From NCBI RefSeq assembly GCF_002993325.1, contig NZ_PVNO01000002.1, positions 248,001 through 312,000 on the forward strand: a DNA stretch of 64,000 bases, given 5' to 3'. The DNA is from Alteromonas gracilis (GTDB lineage Bacteria; Pseudomonadota; Gammaproteobacteria; Enterobacterales; Alteromonadaceae). Position 1 is the first letter of the stretch. Each line of letters begins with the position of its first letter. The notes under the pieces are model-generated. The model had not been told where the DNA came from, searched no databases, and saw only the letters and a program-made list of their open reading frames with translations. A program made the position numbers and the translations under genes. Below, in pieces: positions 8,375-17,337 of this stretch.

Positions 8375-10039
8375 TCAGTCGTTCGAATAAAGAACAGAAC
8401 TGGAAGATAAAGGAACCAACTGTTGGCTTTTATCTAGGGCCAAAAGATGATTCGTTTTAACCTCTTTGGCATTGTGCAGCACCAGATGAATGTCGTTATC
8501 AGCATGCAGCGCCACATTAGATAGGTTTACGCCGTTTACATCATCAAACACCATCGCAGGTCTAAAATCATACGCTCGGGTTTTAAGTGAAATATCCTTG
8601 AGCGTTATACCTTTTACGTGTCTTACAAAGAGCCCCCAACTAGGAAGCTCTCCAAACATGGTATATTCAGGGTAAGCATCTCGTACTTGTGGTACTAGGA
8701 ATAGTTGGTCATGGGGACGGTATGCTAAACCTTTGTTGGCTCTTCCAGGATAGCTGATGGTAATGTTTTCAAGAATAACGTTTTCTACAAACGCGTCCGG
8801 TAAACCCGTAATTGAAGCAGGGATAGGATTGAAGAACGCGTTTAACCCAGGCCCTCGCAAATCGTAGTCAATATCGGCTCTATCAAAGCTAATTTCAGCA
8901 TTTACGTTGCTGATCACCACATTTCTTATTTTGCCTAGCGGTGTATCTTTAGGCACGTCTCTATTGCGTTGGCCTAGACGTATAAAAATAGCGCATCCCA
9001 CATTTTTTGCATCTACGTTTTTCACACTGACATTTTCGAGAATTGCGCCGTCTACAGTTTCAAGCGCTATTGCACTTCTGTAGGTGTCAAATACAACAAT
9101 GTCTTCAATTTTTACATTGTGAAAACCATTTTGACTTTCCGTTCCAAATTTAATGCCGTTAGAGCTAGAACGCAGTGTACAATTGCCAATGAAAATATCG
9201 TTGTTGCGCATATTTTTCTTGGTTGTAGATTTAAGGCAAATCGCGTCGTCCGCAGCATTTACAAAGCAGCCAGTAATGCGGACATGCTCACAGTCATTGA
9301 TGTCAATGCCATCGTTGTTCCAAAATGCGTCGCTTTGAACCACGATATTGTCAATGTGTAAATCGCGGCATGCTGCGTAGTGTTGAACCCATGATGCGCC
9401 GTTTTGAACAGTTATATCGTAAATTTTTATCTGGTTACACGAATGCATTGCAATTACATTGGGGCGATGGCGAGAGCGATTTCGGCGTGCATTAAAATCT
9501 TCTTCGATGCGTTCTTTGGCGTGATGAAGCCGATTTATATTTAGTGCCAACTTACGGCCTTGTGCATTGATAGTTCCTTGGCCAAATATACCGATATTGT
9601 CGCAATCGTGTGCTTCGATTAGCGCATGAACCTTACCATCGTCAGTTTCATAGTGTCGAATGTCAGTGCTACCGAGCAAGACAGCGTCTTTATCTAGCTC
9701 TAGACTTATGTTGCTCGACAGGTGAAGTGTTCCTGAGTAATAGATACCTGCTGGAAACCAAACCACACCCGATTCGCCACTGTCAACTACAGCCTGAATG
9801 GTTGCTTGAATGGCGCCAGTATCTAATGACAGTCCGTTTCCTGTTGCACCAAAGTCCTTTACGCTGAAACGTTTACCTTTTTGGGGAGGTTCACGCTTAC
9901 TCGGTTTTCGTGTTGCGTTAAATTGCTCGTAGTATTGAGTGAGCATTTTTGCATTCAAAGCGTGTGAGAAGCATGAGGTTGCAGCTATCGTAGATAGTGC
10001 TGTTTTGATGAATTTTCGTCTGGATAGCGGAGCAAACAT
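8375..10039 (-). CDS. Tat-exported GH28-like right-handed beta-helix protein
   Basis: The 554-residue product has a twin-arginine signal (SRRKFIKTAL) followed by a hydrophobic stretch and ALNA, so it should be exported folded to the periplasm. A pectate-lyase-like start (VKDFGATGNG) leads into beta-helix repeats. GH28 landmarks are NNDGIDI (for NTDG) and ADDAICLKS (for the paired Asp). The usual GHG histidine and RIK motif are not seen; SNGIKFGTES lies where GHG is expected. It is therefore GH28-related, but polygalacturonase activity is not assured. The ATG at 10039 is preferred over a TTG at 10048 because AAAGGA lies upstream. It is divergent from a GH92 gene. Confidence 0.8.
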   Translation of the reverse strand: MFAPLSRRKFIKTALSTIAATSCFSHALNAKMLTQYYEQFNATRKPSKREPPQKGKRFSVKDFGATGNGLSLDTGAIQATIQAVVDSGESGVVWFPAGIYYSGTLHLSSNISLELDKDAVLLGSTDIRHYETDDGKVHALIEAHDCDNIGIFGQGTINAQGRKLALNINRLHHAKERIEEDFNARRNRSRHRPNVIAMHSCNQIKIYDITVQNGASWVQHYAACRDLHIDNIVVQSDAFWNNDGIDINDCEHVRITGCFVNAADDAICLKSTTKKNMRNNDIFIGNCTLRSSSNGIKFGTESQNGFHNVKIEDIVVFDTYRSAIALETVDGAILENVSVKNVDAKNVGCAIFIRLGQRNRDVPKDTPLGKIRNVVISNVNAEISFDRADIDYDLRGPGLNAFFNPIPASITGLPDAFVENVILENITISYPGRANKGLAYRPHDQLFLVPQVRDAYPEYTMFGELPSWGLFVRHVKGITLKDISLKTRAYDFRPAMVFDDVNGVNLSNVALHADNDIHLVLHNAKEVKTNHLLALDKSQQLVPLSSSSVLYSND

Positions 10040-10233
10040 AGCTAACAATCCTTTTTTCTTTGTTGGGGTTGTCGAGCGCCGCTAAAAATAAACGGAAAAA
10101 ATCGACTACGCCCTAAAACAGGTCATTCTAAAACGTAACTAGTTGTTGAATTTGGAATTTTTATAATATTTTCATGGTGTTGATTCAAAAATTAACGATA
10201 AATACCTAAGATCGTAAAGACGTTACCTGAAAT

Positions 10234-10249
10234 TTGACACCGGTGTCAA
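10234..10249. promoter_or_regulatory. LacI-type operator between the GH28-like and GH92 genes
   Basis: TTGACACCGGTGTCAA is a perfect 16-bp palindrome of the form typical of LacI-family sites (central CCGG). The same 14-bp core recurs in front of the TonB-dependent receptor at 17036. Its TTGACA could itself be a -35 box for GH92, with TTAAAA 17 nt further. The rest of the 10040-10298 gap holds only AT-rich promoter sequence. Confidence 0.75.
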
Positions 10250-10298
10250 CAGCGTGTTAAAAAAACGTAGATAAGAAATTAATTAACAGGTGGTTGTT

Positions 10299-12617
10299 TT
10301 GTCTAATAAGTACTTAAAAGCTGTTTCGATGAAGCTTTTGCTAAGAACGACGTTATTATCATTGTTTTGCTTACCTTTATCGAAAGGGTACACGGAGGAT
10401 AGTAGCTATCATCAATACATAGATCCGCTAATTGGCTCTGAGGGCTTGGGAAATGTATTTGTTGGCCCTAGTACACCTTTTGGAATGGTAAAGCCTGGGC
10501 CTGATATTGGTACCCATAGTAATAGTGGTTACGATCCGGATTTGACAAAATCTTTGGTCGGCTTTAGCCAAGTGCATGTTAGCGGAACCGGTGGCGGCCC
10601 TAAATATGGAAACATTTCCGTGATGCCGTTTTCGGGCAATGTCGAGTCAATCGATCAGAGCAGTTTACGCACGAATGAGCAGGCTCAAGCGGGCTATTAT
10701 GCAACAGTGCTGACCAAGTGGGATATAAAAGCAGAACTGACCACTGCTGAGCGCGCCGCGTTTCATCAGTACACCTTTCGAGATACAGCTCACAATGCAA
10801 TAAAAATTGATGGAGGCTTTTTTCTAGGGGAAAACCCGGTGCCAGATGCACGAGAAGCGCAGCAGTTTGTCGGGTCAGAGGTTGACGTTTTATCTTCCAC
10901 TCAAATTCAAGGATATAGTCGTATACGCGGTGGTTGGAACAATGGTAATGCCTATACTGTGTATTATCACGCAGAATTAGACCAACCTTGTGATCGTTTT
11001 AGTACATTTAAAGGAGAGACTTTATATCCCTCTGTAAAAGAGCAATTTGATTCCGGCGAGAAAACAGGGGGGCTTTGTTTTTTCAGTGATCATCAGCGAA
11101 AAACGGTGAAGATGAAGATAGGCATTTCGTTTATTAGTGAAGCTAAAGCAGCGGAAAATTTAAGAAATGATATTCCTCACTGGGACTTTAACTTAGTGCG
11201 TCAGCAAACTGAGCAAAAGTGGGAGAGGTTGCTGTCCAGGATCGAATTGGATTCGACAGCGAGTGTTGAACAACGGAAGATGTTCTACACGGGCCTTTAT
11301 CACACAATGCTAATGCCTGTAGACCGCTCAGGGGAAAACCCTTTGTGGACCGCCATGCCATATTATGACGATTTTTATGCTATCTGGGATACGTTTCGCA
11401 CATCCTCCCCCCTTCTTACAATCATCGATCCCGAGCGCCAAGCCGATATCATCAACGGCATGTTAAATATCTACAAGTATGATGGGTATTTACCAGAGGG
11501 GCGAAGTGGAAATACTAATGGCCGCACCCAAGGGGGCTCTAATGCGGATATTGTCATTGCCGATGCCTACGTTAAAAATCTTCGAGGGGTAAATTATCAC
11601 CTTGCCCTTAAAGCTATGATTAAAAATGCCACTGTTGCACCGGGTGGAAACAGTGAAAAAGAAGGGCGCGGTGGTTTGCCAGACTACAATCGTCTCGGCT
11701 ACGTTTCTACTGATTATGTGCGCGCGGGAAACAGAACATTAGAGTACGCCTATAACGATTTCGCGCTGGCTACGGTGGCTAAAGGGTTGCATCGAATGGG
11801 GGAGTATTATCGCTTTATAGAACAGGCCAATAATTGGCAAAACCTGTGGCGCAATATAGAACATGATGGTGCACGTGGTTTTATTATGCCAAAAGATGTT
11901 AACGGAAAATGGATAGACGAAATCCCGTGTGACATTAAAGATGGTGTGGCCACGCGCGTTAGCTATACGCCCATTGCACAAGACTGGCCTAACTGTGTGT
12001 GCTGGTGGTGCGGATTTTTCTACGAAGCGAGTTCGTGGGAATACTCGTTTTATGTTCCGCATGATATTGCTGCAATCATAGAGAAGAGCGGCGGCAGCGA
12101 CGCTTTTGAATCTCGCTTGAACACTTTCTTTGAGCACAATTATTACAACGTCGCTAATGAACCCTCATTTTTAACGCCCACGCTATATCACTGGCTGGGT
12201 AAACCTCATTTGAGTTCAGATAGGGTGCGCAAAATAGTTCAAGAGCATTATTCTAGCAAGCGCGATGGCCTCCCTGGTAATGATGACTCTGGAGCAATGT
12301 CGTCGTGGCTTGCTTTTCATATGATTGGGCTTTTTCCAAATGCAGGGCAGCCTTACTATTTAATTAATTCTCCGCAAGTGAAGTCGGCAACGTTGCATGT
12401 TGAAGGAGGCAATACCTTTAAAGTGATAGCAGAAAATTACAGCGAAAAAAACCGGTATATCGTTTCTGCCACCTTAAATGGCAAGCCATTTCACAACACG
12501 TGGATAAACCACTCTGAAGTAATAAAAGGGGGAGAATTAAGATTGAAGATGGCAGCAAAGCCTTCAAATTGGGGAGAGGGCAAGTTCCCGCCCTCACTAA
12601 CCACCACTCAGAAATAG
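10299..12617 (+). CDS. GH92 family alpha-mannosidase
   Basis: This exported enzyme of about 772 residues has a signal peptide (KLLLRTTLLSLFCLPLSKG). The GH92 opening YIDPLIGSEGLGNVFVGPS is followed by TPFGMVKPGPD, and later come the YEASSWEYSFYVPHD acid region and the GNDDSGAMSSW base region. GH92 enzymes are calcium-dependent exo-alpha-mannosidases that remove mannose from high-mannose N-glycans or yeast-type mannans. An AGGTGG lies 5 nt before the TTG at 10299. A GTG at 10290 and an ATG at 10329 (MKLLLRTT) are alternative starts that keep the signal peptide. It converges on the PHP lipoprotein gene, 56 bp away. Confidence 0.93.
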   Translation: MSNKYLKAVSMKLLLRTTLLSLFCLPLSKGYTEDSSYHQYIDPLIGSEGLGNVFVGPSTPFGMVKPGPDIGTHSNSGYDPDLTKSLVGFSQVHVSGTGGGPKYGNISVMPFSGNVESIDQSSLRTNEQAQAGYYATVLTKWDIKAELTTAERAAFHQYTFRDTAHNAIKIDGGFFLGENPVPDAREAQQFVGSEVDVLSSTQIQGYSRIRGGWNNGNAYTVYYHAELDQPCDRFSTFKGETLYPSVKEQFDSGEKTGGLCFFSDHQRKTVKMKIGISFISEAKAAENLRNDIPHWDFNLVRQQTEQKWERLLSRIELDSTASVEQRKMFYTGLYHTMLMPVDRSGENPLWTAMPYYDDFYAIWDTFRTSSPLLTIIDPERQADIINGMLNIYKYDGYLPEGRSGNTNGRTQGGSNADIVIADAYVKNLRGVNYHLALKAMIKNATVAPGGNSEKEGRGGLPDYNRLGYVSTDYVRAGNRTLEYAYNDFALATVAKGLHRMGEYYRFIEQANNWQNLWRNIEHDGARGFIMPKDVNGKWIDEIPCDIKDGVATRVSYTPIAQDWPNCVCWWCGFFYEASSWEYSFYVPHDIAAIIEKSGGSDAFESRLNTFFEHNYYNVANEPSFLTPTLYHWLGKPHLSSDRVRKIVQEHYSSKRDGLPGNDDSGAMSSWLAFHMIGLFPNAGQPYYLINSPQVKSATLHVEGGNTFKVIAENYSEKNRYIVSATLNGKPFHNTWINHSEVIKGGELRLKMAAKPSNWGEGKFPPSLTTTQK

Positions 12618-12673
12618 TCAAAACCAACGCCTGCACGTACCTTTAATACTGGTGCGTGTCGGCCGCTAAATTA

Positions 12674-14134
12674 TTACTTTACGCTAATAAACACAGGGTT
12701 GCTGTAAAACCATAAATCAGCCCAGGGATCTTCTCCTGCCGTGTCTATCTGTGGTTCCAATTCATTCTTATTATTAGTACCTCTGATGCGAACATACTGT
12801 GCGTGTTTTACCGCTTCAATGTCCATCTTTATCGTACGAAACTGTCCATCCACATACCAGTCTTTTGATGTAAAGCGATGAACTACTGGGGACGGCGTTG
12901 CAGCTACGTCGCTATTGATCATGCCAATAATCACGTCTACCCGTTCTACACTAGGGTTTTGACGGCCAAAATTAAGGGCGTCAGGGTCGCGAAATTTGAT
13001 TTCTATAGAGCTTGTTTCGCCTGATTTTATTTCTATAGTTTCCCCAATATCTGCTGCTTGGCCCTTTTTATTACTGACTTTAACCGAAAGTGAATCAATT
13101 AAATCTCCGGTAGTTGCAAACATTTTCCCTTCTCGCATCGCCTGCATTATATCGTCGTATTGTTTTCTCGCGAACACATAGGTTTTTGAATATTCACCAG
13201 GCCAAAAGTCGGTTCGCCCCTCTGTGTAGTGCATATGGCTATCAGAAGTGGCTGTTATCCACCAGCGTCTGCCTTCACTCAACAGACTGTCCCAGACGCC
13301 GCCGACCACGGCCGTCATTTGATCAAAACCACCCATTGTTGGAAAGTCGTTATATCCGCCCCTTAATCCACTCTCTCGAGTGGAGCCGTCGGGGTTGAGT
13401 GCATTGGCTTGGTGGCCGGGGGCGCCTTCCATGCCAATAACGACATCAGGTGCAGTGTCTTGCCATTTTCTTAGTTTTTGAGGCGTGACTTTTTTGAAAC
13501 TAGAGAGCTTTTCAGCCAAGCGAGCCGGGTGGTTTACAATCAAAATAGGTGGTTTTTGTTCTTCCTGCATTGCTCTGAGCGCTTTAAGCATAAACTCATC
13601 TGTATCTCTAGAGGCGGTGTCAGGCTCAATTTCCCTTCTATTAAACTGCGACTCTAACCGGAAAAGCTGTTCTGCTTCAGTCTCGCTATAAGGGATAATT
13701 AAGCTGCAGTGACGAGCGCCAGGTGTGTCGAACTCCATGCCGTAAAACTGTAACACCTCAGGTGTCGCTTTTCGCGAAGCGACAAGCTCTGGATAGGCGT
13801 GTTCTAAGTTAACGGAACTGTGCCCAGGGCCACCATGATCTGTGGTCACCATCCAGCTCAAGTTATGATGCCTCGCCATTTGTGCGTATAGCGCAGTGGC
13901 ATACTGCGCATCGCCCCGCAATATAGGTGTTGGTGGAGTCGTGCTCCAGTCCCACCTAGCACTGTATTTACCATGGATATGATGATCGCCCGCAAGCCAT
14001 GCTGGCCTAGGCTCTGCTTCTGCTAGGGAACGGCTTGATGCAGACGTATTGTGCGTATTGCTGTGGGTACTTTTACACGACACAGTGAATAAAGAAGTGA
14101 GTAGCATAATGAAGTAAAACAAAGGGTAGCGCAT
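12674..14134 (-). CDS. PHP-domain metallohydrolase lipoprotein (CehA/McbA-like)
   Basis: The product of 486 residues starts MRYPLFYFIMLLTSLFTVSC, a lipoprotein signal with the lipid-anchored cysteine at C20. The PHP-type metal motifs are GDHHIHGKY, TTDHGG, GMEFDTP, NHPAR and ATSDSHMH, suggesting a two- or three-metal phosphoesterase or amidohydrolase-like fold. A C-terminal beta-rich domain follows. The substrate is unknown. The place between GH92 and a TonB-dependent receptor suggests a role in processing a substituted glycan, perhaps removing a phosphoester. The ATG at 14134 is chosen because upstream codons do not resemble a signal. Confidence 0.75.
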   Translation of the reverse strand: MRYPLFYFIMLLTSLFTVSCKSTHSNTHNTSASSRSLAEAEPRPAWLAGDHHIHGKYSARWDWSTTPPTPILRGDAQYATALYAQMARHHNLSWMVTTDHGGPGHSSVNLEHAYPELVASRKATPEVLQFYGMEFDTPGARHCSLIIPYSETEAEQLFRLESQFNRREIEPDTASRDTDEFMLKALRAMQEEQKPPILIVNHPARLAEKLSSFKKVTPQKLRKWQDTAPDVVIGMEGAPGHQANALNPDGSTRESGLRGGYNDFPTMGGFDQMTAVVGGVWDSLLSEGRRWWITATSDSHMHYTEGRTDFWPGEYSKTYVFARKQYDDIMQAMREGKMFATTGDLIDSLSVKVSNKKGQAADIGETIEIKSGETSSIEIKFRDPDALNFGRQNPSVERVDVIIGMINSDVAATPSPVVHRFTSKDWYVDGQFRTIKMDIEAVKHAQYVRIRGTNNKNELEPQIDTAGEDPWADLWFYSNPVFISVK

Positions 14135-14232
14135 TGGAAGGGCCTTTAGCGTTCGTTGCGAAAAAAAGTAGAGCGGTTCACAGATGCAAAAAGGGAAGCA
14201 TAAATCAACAGCTCTACTATAACTACAAATAG

Positions 14233-14258
14233 AAAAGGCGCCGGAAAACAAGGCGCCT
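14233..14258 (-). terminator. Terminator after the TonB-dependent receptor
   Basis: Read on the minus strand, AGGCGCC and GGCGCCT form a 7-bp GC-rich stem around a 9-nt loop, followed by TTTTCT. It lies 26 nt after the receptor stop and before the PHP gene, so it would lower PHP expression relative to the receptor. Confidence 0.75.
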
Positions 14259-14283
14259 GTCATCGTTAATTATTTATAGCTAA

Positions 14284-16989
14284 CTAAAATCTATAGGTAG
14301 CACCTGCCATAAATGTTCTTCCGCTGGTCGTTGTGTTGTACTGACGGTCACTGGAGTCACTATATTGTACTTCCTGTTCGTCCGTTAAGTTGATGCCCTC
14401 AATATTCAACTTCAGCGACTCGTTTACTTGATAAAATGCTGAGAAATCCACGTAGGTTGTTTCGTGGAATCCGCGTTCATCTTCATCACCAAGGCCCGCT
14501 TCTACACTGCTGATATATCTATCTCGATAGGCTGCTGAAACGCGCGCTCCCCATTCGTCAGTCTCGTAATAAAGGGTTAAGTTATAGCTGCTTTTCGATA
14601 GGCCTTGAAAGGCTTTAACTTGATCCTCGCCACTTCCTTGCACATTTCGATACGTACTGTTGCCGTCAGCCCATGTATAGTTGGCAATTAGACCAAAGTT
14701 CTGAAACGGCTCAGGTAAGAAATCGAAGTCACGTTGGAAAGCGAGTTCGAAGCCTTTGATGGTCGATGAATCTGAATTTTGAGGGGTCGTCACGTTAAAT
14801 TGCGTAGTTGGCGTTCCGCCATTTGGCAATAAGCTATTTGGCAACGATAGTTCTTCAAGGGTTTTTGTTTGTGCTGCAGTCTCGGTAACAATAAAGTCTT
14901 TGATATCTTTATAAAATACCGCGACAGAAAAGTAACCAACACCGTCAAAATAAGACTCCAAAGAGGTATCAATGTTCACAGAAGAATAAGGCTTTAAGCT
15001 GGGGTTACCAATAGTGACAGAGCCGATATCTCCTTCTGATAGCGTAGCTTGAGATACTCTAGCGGACACTGATAAGGCACTTAAAGAAGGACGCGTCAGA
15101 TTTTTACTTGCGCTAAAGCGAAGTAACACATCTTCACTTACTTCATAAACCACATTAAGTGTTGGTAAAACGCCGGAATAGTCGCGAACCATAATAATAT
15201 CTTCACCGCCAGAGATACCTTGTGAGGTCAACTCAGTATTGTAATAGCGAAGACCCACGCTTCCTCTAAAATTGGCGTCGTTTAGCATACTATCCCAGCT
15301 ATACATACCATAGAGGGCTTGGGTTTCTTCTTCGACATCGTATGCAAATGTACTGACAACCTTATCTTCACCTAATGAAAGATTAGACAGACCATAAAAC
15401 TCGTGTATCTTCGCCATATCAAGCTCGAGCCAATTTTGATCTGGGTGGTCTGAGTAAACGTTGGTAACATCAGATGAAATTGTGGTTACACCGTTGTTAA
15501 GTGGGGTTTCTTTACTTTGAACATAACCTGAATCTTGTCTACGTTCGCCCGTGTTCGAGAATTTTTTATAATTGGCGCCGAAGCTAATGGTTCCTGTATC
15601 GCCAACGAAGTACTTAAAATCTACCTTGGCATTGTCGAAATCGTTTGTGATGTAGTCTTCTTGGAAATACAAATCTTTAACTAGCCAGCCTTCAAGGGAA
15701 GCAGGGTCAAAATCGTAAGTATTTACACCGTAAAAGCGGTCTTGAGTAAAATCTGTTGTTATACCGCTGCCAGGTCGCATAAGGTTGGCTTTGTTGACCT
15801 TGGGCTGGTCGTAGTCAGAAGAACTTGTACCAATCTGTGCGTTTGCTATGAAATCCTCTGAGATGTTCCAGTCAACACTGAAAGTTAGTTGAGTGAAAAC
15901 AGACTCATTGTAATCTTCTCGAGACTCTGTTCTTATCGTGGTATCAGAGTAACGTCCATAAACGACTTCTTTATCGCCATTATTGTCAATGAACTCTAGC
16001 TCCTCCACGCGGCCCAAAGCCGTACTGCTAGAACCCCCGGTCGAAATGTGGTGCTCATCAAGCGTATTATTTAGCTCACCGCGCAGAAAATCTAAGCTAA
16101 TATTTAAATCATCAGAGGGGCGATATTGCAAAGACGCCGTTATACCTAAGCGCTCTTGCTGGTTATTCCATACTGAGTATCGATTACCTCTTGAAAACCA
16201 TAACTCACCGTCTTCGAGTAATTGAGCTGTATTGGCATCTAGACCTTCATTATAGTTTGAAGTGCTTCTTTTACGCCATCTATAGGTGTTATAGCCGAAT
16301 TCGCGAGACTCACGTGTGCTATAGGCGACTGACGCTAGCGCACCGAAGTTGTCCCATGTGTTTGACAACATCCCAACTAAACGATTATCAAAGTTATCGG
16401 TATTGGTGTTGGTGCCACCTTGAACACCTACTACACCTTTCATTCCTGTAAAGTCGAAAGGCTTCGCGGTTTTTAGATTAACAGTACCGCCTATACCGCC
16501 TTCTTCTATTTCGGCCGAATATGACTTTTTAACATCGATTTGATTAAATAGCTCTGATGCAAAGATGTTAAAGTCGAACGCACGTGAGCGGGTAACCGCG
16601 CCGCGACTGTCCATAGGAGATGACGAAGACCCCAAAGCCTCCATGCCATTCACTTCAACGCGTGTGAATTGTGGGCCCATTCCTCGAAGTGATATTTGGC
16701 GGCCTTCACCGCCTTCTCTTGTGATAGCGATGCCCGGCACACGCTGTAAGGAGTCGGCCAAGTTTAGGTCAGGAAAGTCTGCGATGTCTTCTGCAACAAT
16801 AGAGTCTTGAGCAACCAAAGACTCTCGTTTTAAATCTTTAGCTTTTATTACTGCACTGCGAAAACCTTGGACTTCTACTACTTCTATTGATTCTTCATTT
16901 TCTTCTTGAGCAAAAGCAGGTAAAGCATAAAGTGTATATAGTGCGTGAGCCACGCTTAGCGCGACTGCGGTTTTTACGGTTTTATTCAT
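14284..16989 (-). CDS. TonB-dependent outer-membrane receptor (glycan-locus type)
   Basis: The 901-residue protein has a signal peptide ending LPAFAQ. A TonB-box-like IEVVEVQGFRS near residue 34 is followed by a plug domain (VAEDIADFPDLNLADSLQRVPGI, then ISLRGMG) and a 22-strand-type barrel ending in the aromatic residue of GATYRF. Such receptors import oligosaccharides across the outer membrane using TonB energy. The context (GH92, GH28-like, PHP lipoprotein) suggests a mannose- or pectin-containing glycan as ligand. A strong Shine-Dalgarno (GGGAGATAACA) precedes the ATG, and a LacI-type operator lies 47 bp upstream. Confidence 0.92.
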   Translation of the reverse strand: MNKTVKTAVALSVAHALYTLYALPAFAQEENEESIEVVEVQGFRSAVIKAKDLKRESLVAQDSIVAEDIADFPDLNLADSLQRVPGIAITREGGEGRQISLRGMGPQFTRVEVNGMEALGSSSSPMDSRGAVTRSRAFDFNIFASELFNQIDVKKSYSAEIEEGGIGGTVNLKTAKPFDFTGMKGVVGVQGGTNTNTDNFDNRLVGMLSNTWDNFGALASVAYSTRESREFGYNTYRWRKRSTSNYNEGLDANTAQLLEDGELWFSRGNRYSVWNNQQERLGITASLQYRPSDDLNISLDFLRGELNNTLDEHHISTGGSSSTALGRVEELEFIDNNGDKEVVYGRYSDTTIRTESREDYNESVFTQLTFSVDWNISEDFIANAQIGTSSSDYDQPKVNKANLMRPGSGITTDFTQDRFYGVNTYDFDPASLEGWLVKDLYFQEDYITNDFDNAKVDFKYFVGDTGTISFGANYKKFSNTGERRQDSGYVQSKETPLNNGVTTISSDVTNVYSDHPDQNWLELDMAKIHEFYGLSNLSLGEDKVVSTFAYDVEEETQALYGMYSWDSMLNDANFRGSVGLRYYNTELTSQGISGGEDIIMVRDYSGVLPTLNVVYEVSEDVLLRFSASKNLTRPSLSALSVSARVSQATLSEGDIGSVTIGNPSLKPYSSVNIDTSLESYFDGVGYFSVAVFYKDIKDFIVTETAAQTKTLEELSLPNSLLPNGGTPTTQFNVTTPQNSDSSTIKGFELAFQRDFDFLPEPFQNFGLIANYTWADGNSTYRNVQGSGEDQVKAFQGLSKSSYNLTLYYETDEWGARVSAAYRDRYISSVEAGLGDEDERGFHETTYVDFSAFYQVNESLKLNIEGINLTDEQEVQYSDSSDRQYNTTTSGRTFMAGATYRF

Positions 16990-17035
16990 TGTTATCTCCC
17001 ATTAACATTCCAGCAACATAAACTTACAAGGTTTA

Positions 17036-17049
17036 TGACACCGGTGTCA
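17036..17049. promoter_or_regulatory. LacI-type operator in front of the TonB-dependent receptor
   Basis: TGACACCGGTGTCA is a perfect palindrome identical to the core of the site at 10235-10248. It sits 47 bp upstream of the receptor start and contains a minus-strand TTGACA that can act as -35. The shared site argues that receptor and GH92 form one regulon. Confidence 0.75.
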
Positions 17050-17230
17050 ATTGCTTAGTAGGGAAATTTTATAATTTTTTAGAATTAAGTGATAAAGCGG
17101 CGTATTTGGATTGTCTTTAACTCATAGAAGAACTTTGACTACAGAATGTGCATCATATTCTGGAGTAATTATTCGTTACATGGCTTGGACGACAGGTGTA
17201 AATTAGAAAAAGCGTTCCTTTCAAGAAGTG

Positions 17231-17260
17231 TTGACACCGGTTGCATTAGGTTTTTATAAA
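17231..17260 (+). promoter_or_regulatory. Promoter-like sequence with a half LacI-type site
   Basis: TTGACACCGG repeats the left half of the neighbouring operators, while the right half has diverged to TTGCAT. The TTGACA at 17231-17236 stands 18 nt from TATAAA at 17255-17260, a good sigma-70 pair pointing rightwards into the 3' end of the LysR gene. Nothing else is seen in 17050-17337. Confidence 0.4.
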
Positions 17261-17337
17261 CTAGTTCCGTCTGGAACATATTTCAAACTACGTATGTTAG
17301 AGTGAGTCGGCTAGGGTTAGAAGTTTAGTAAATATTT

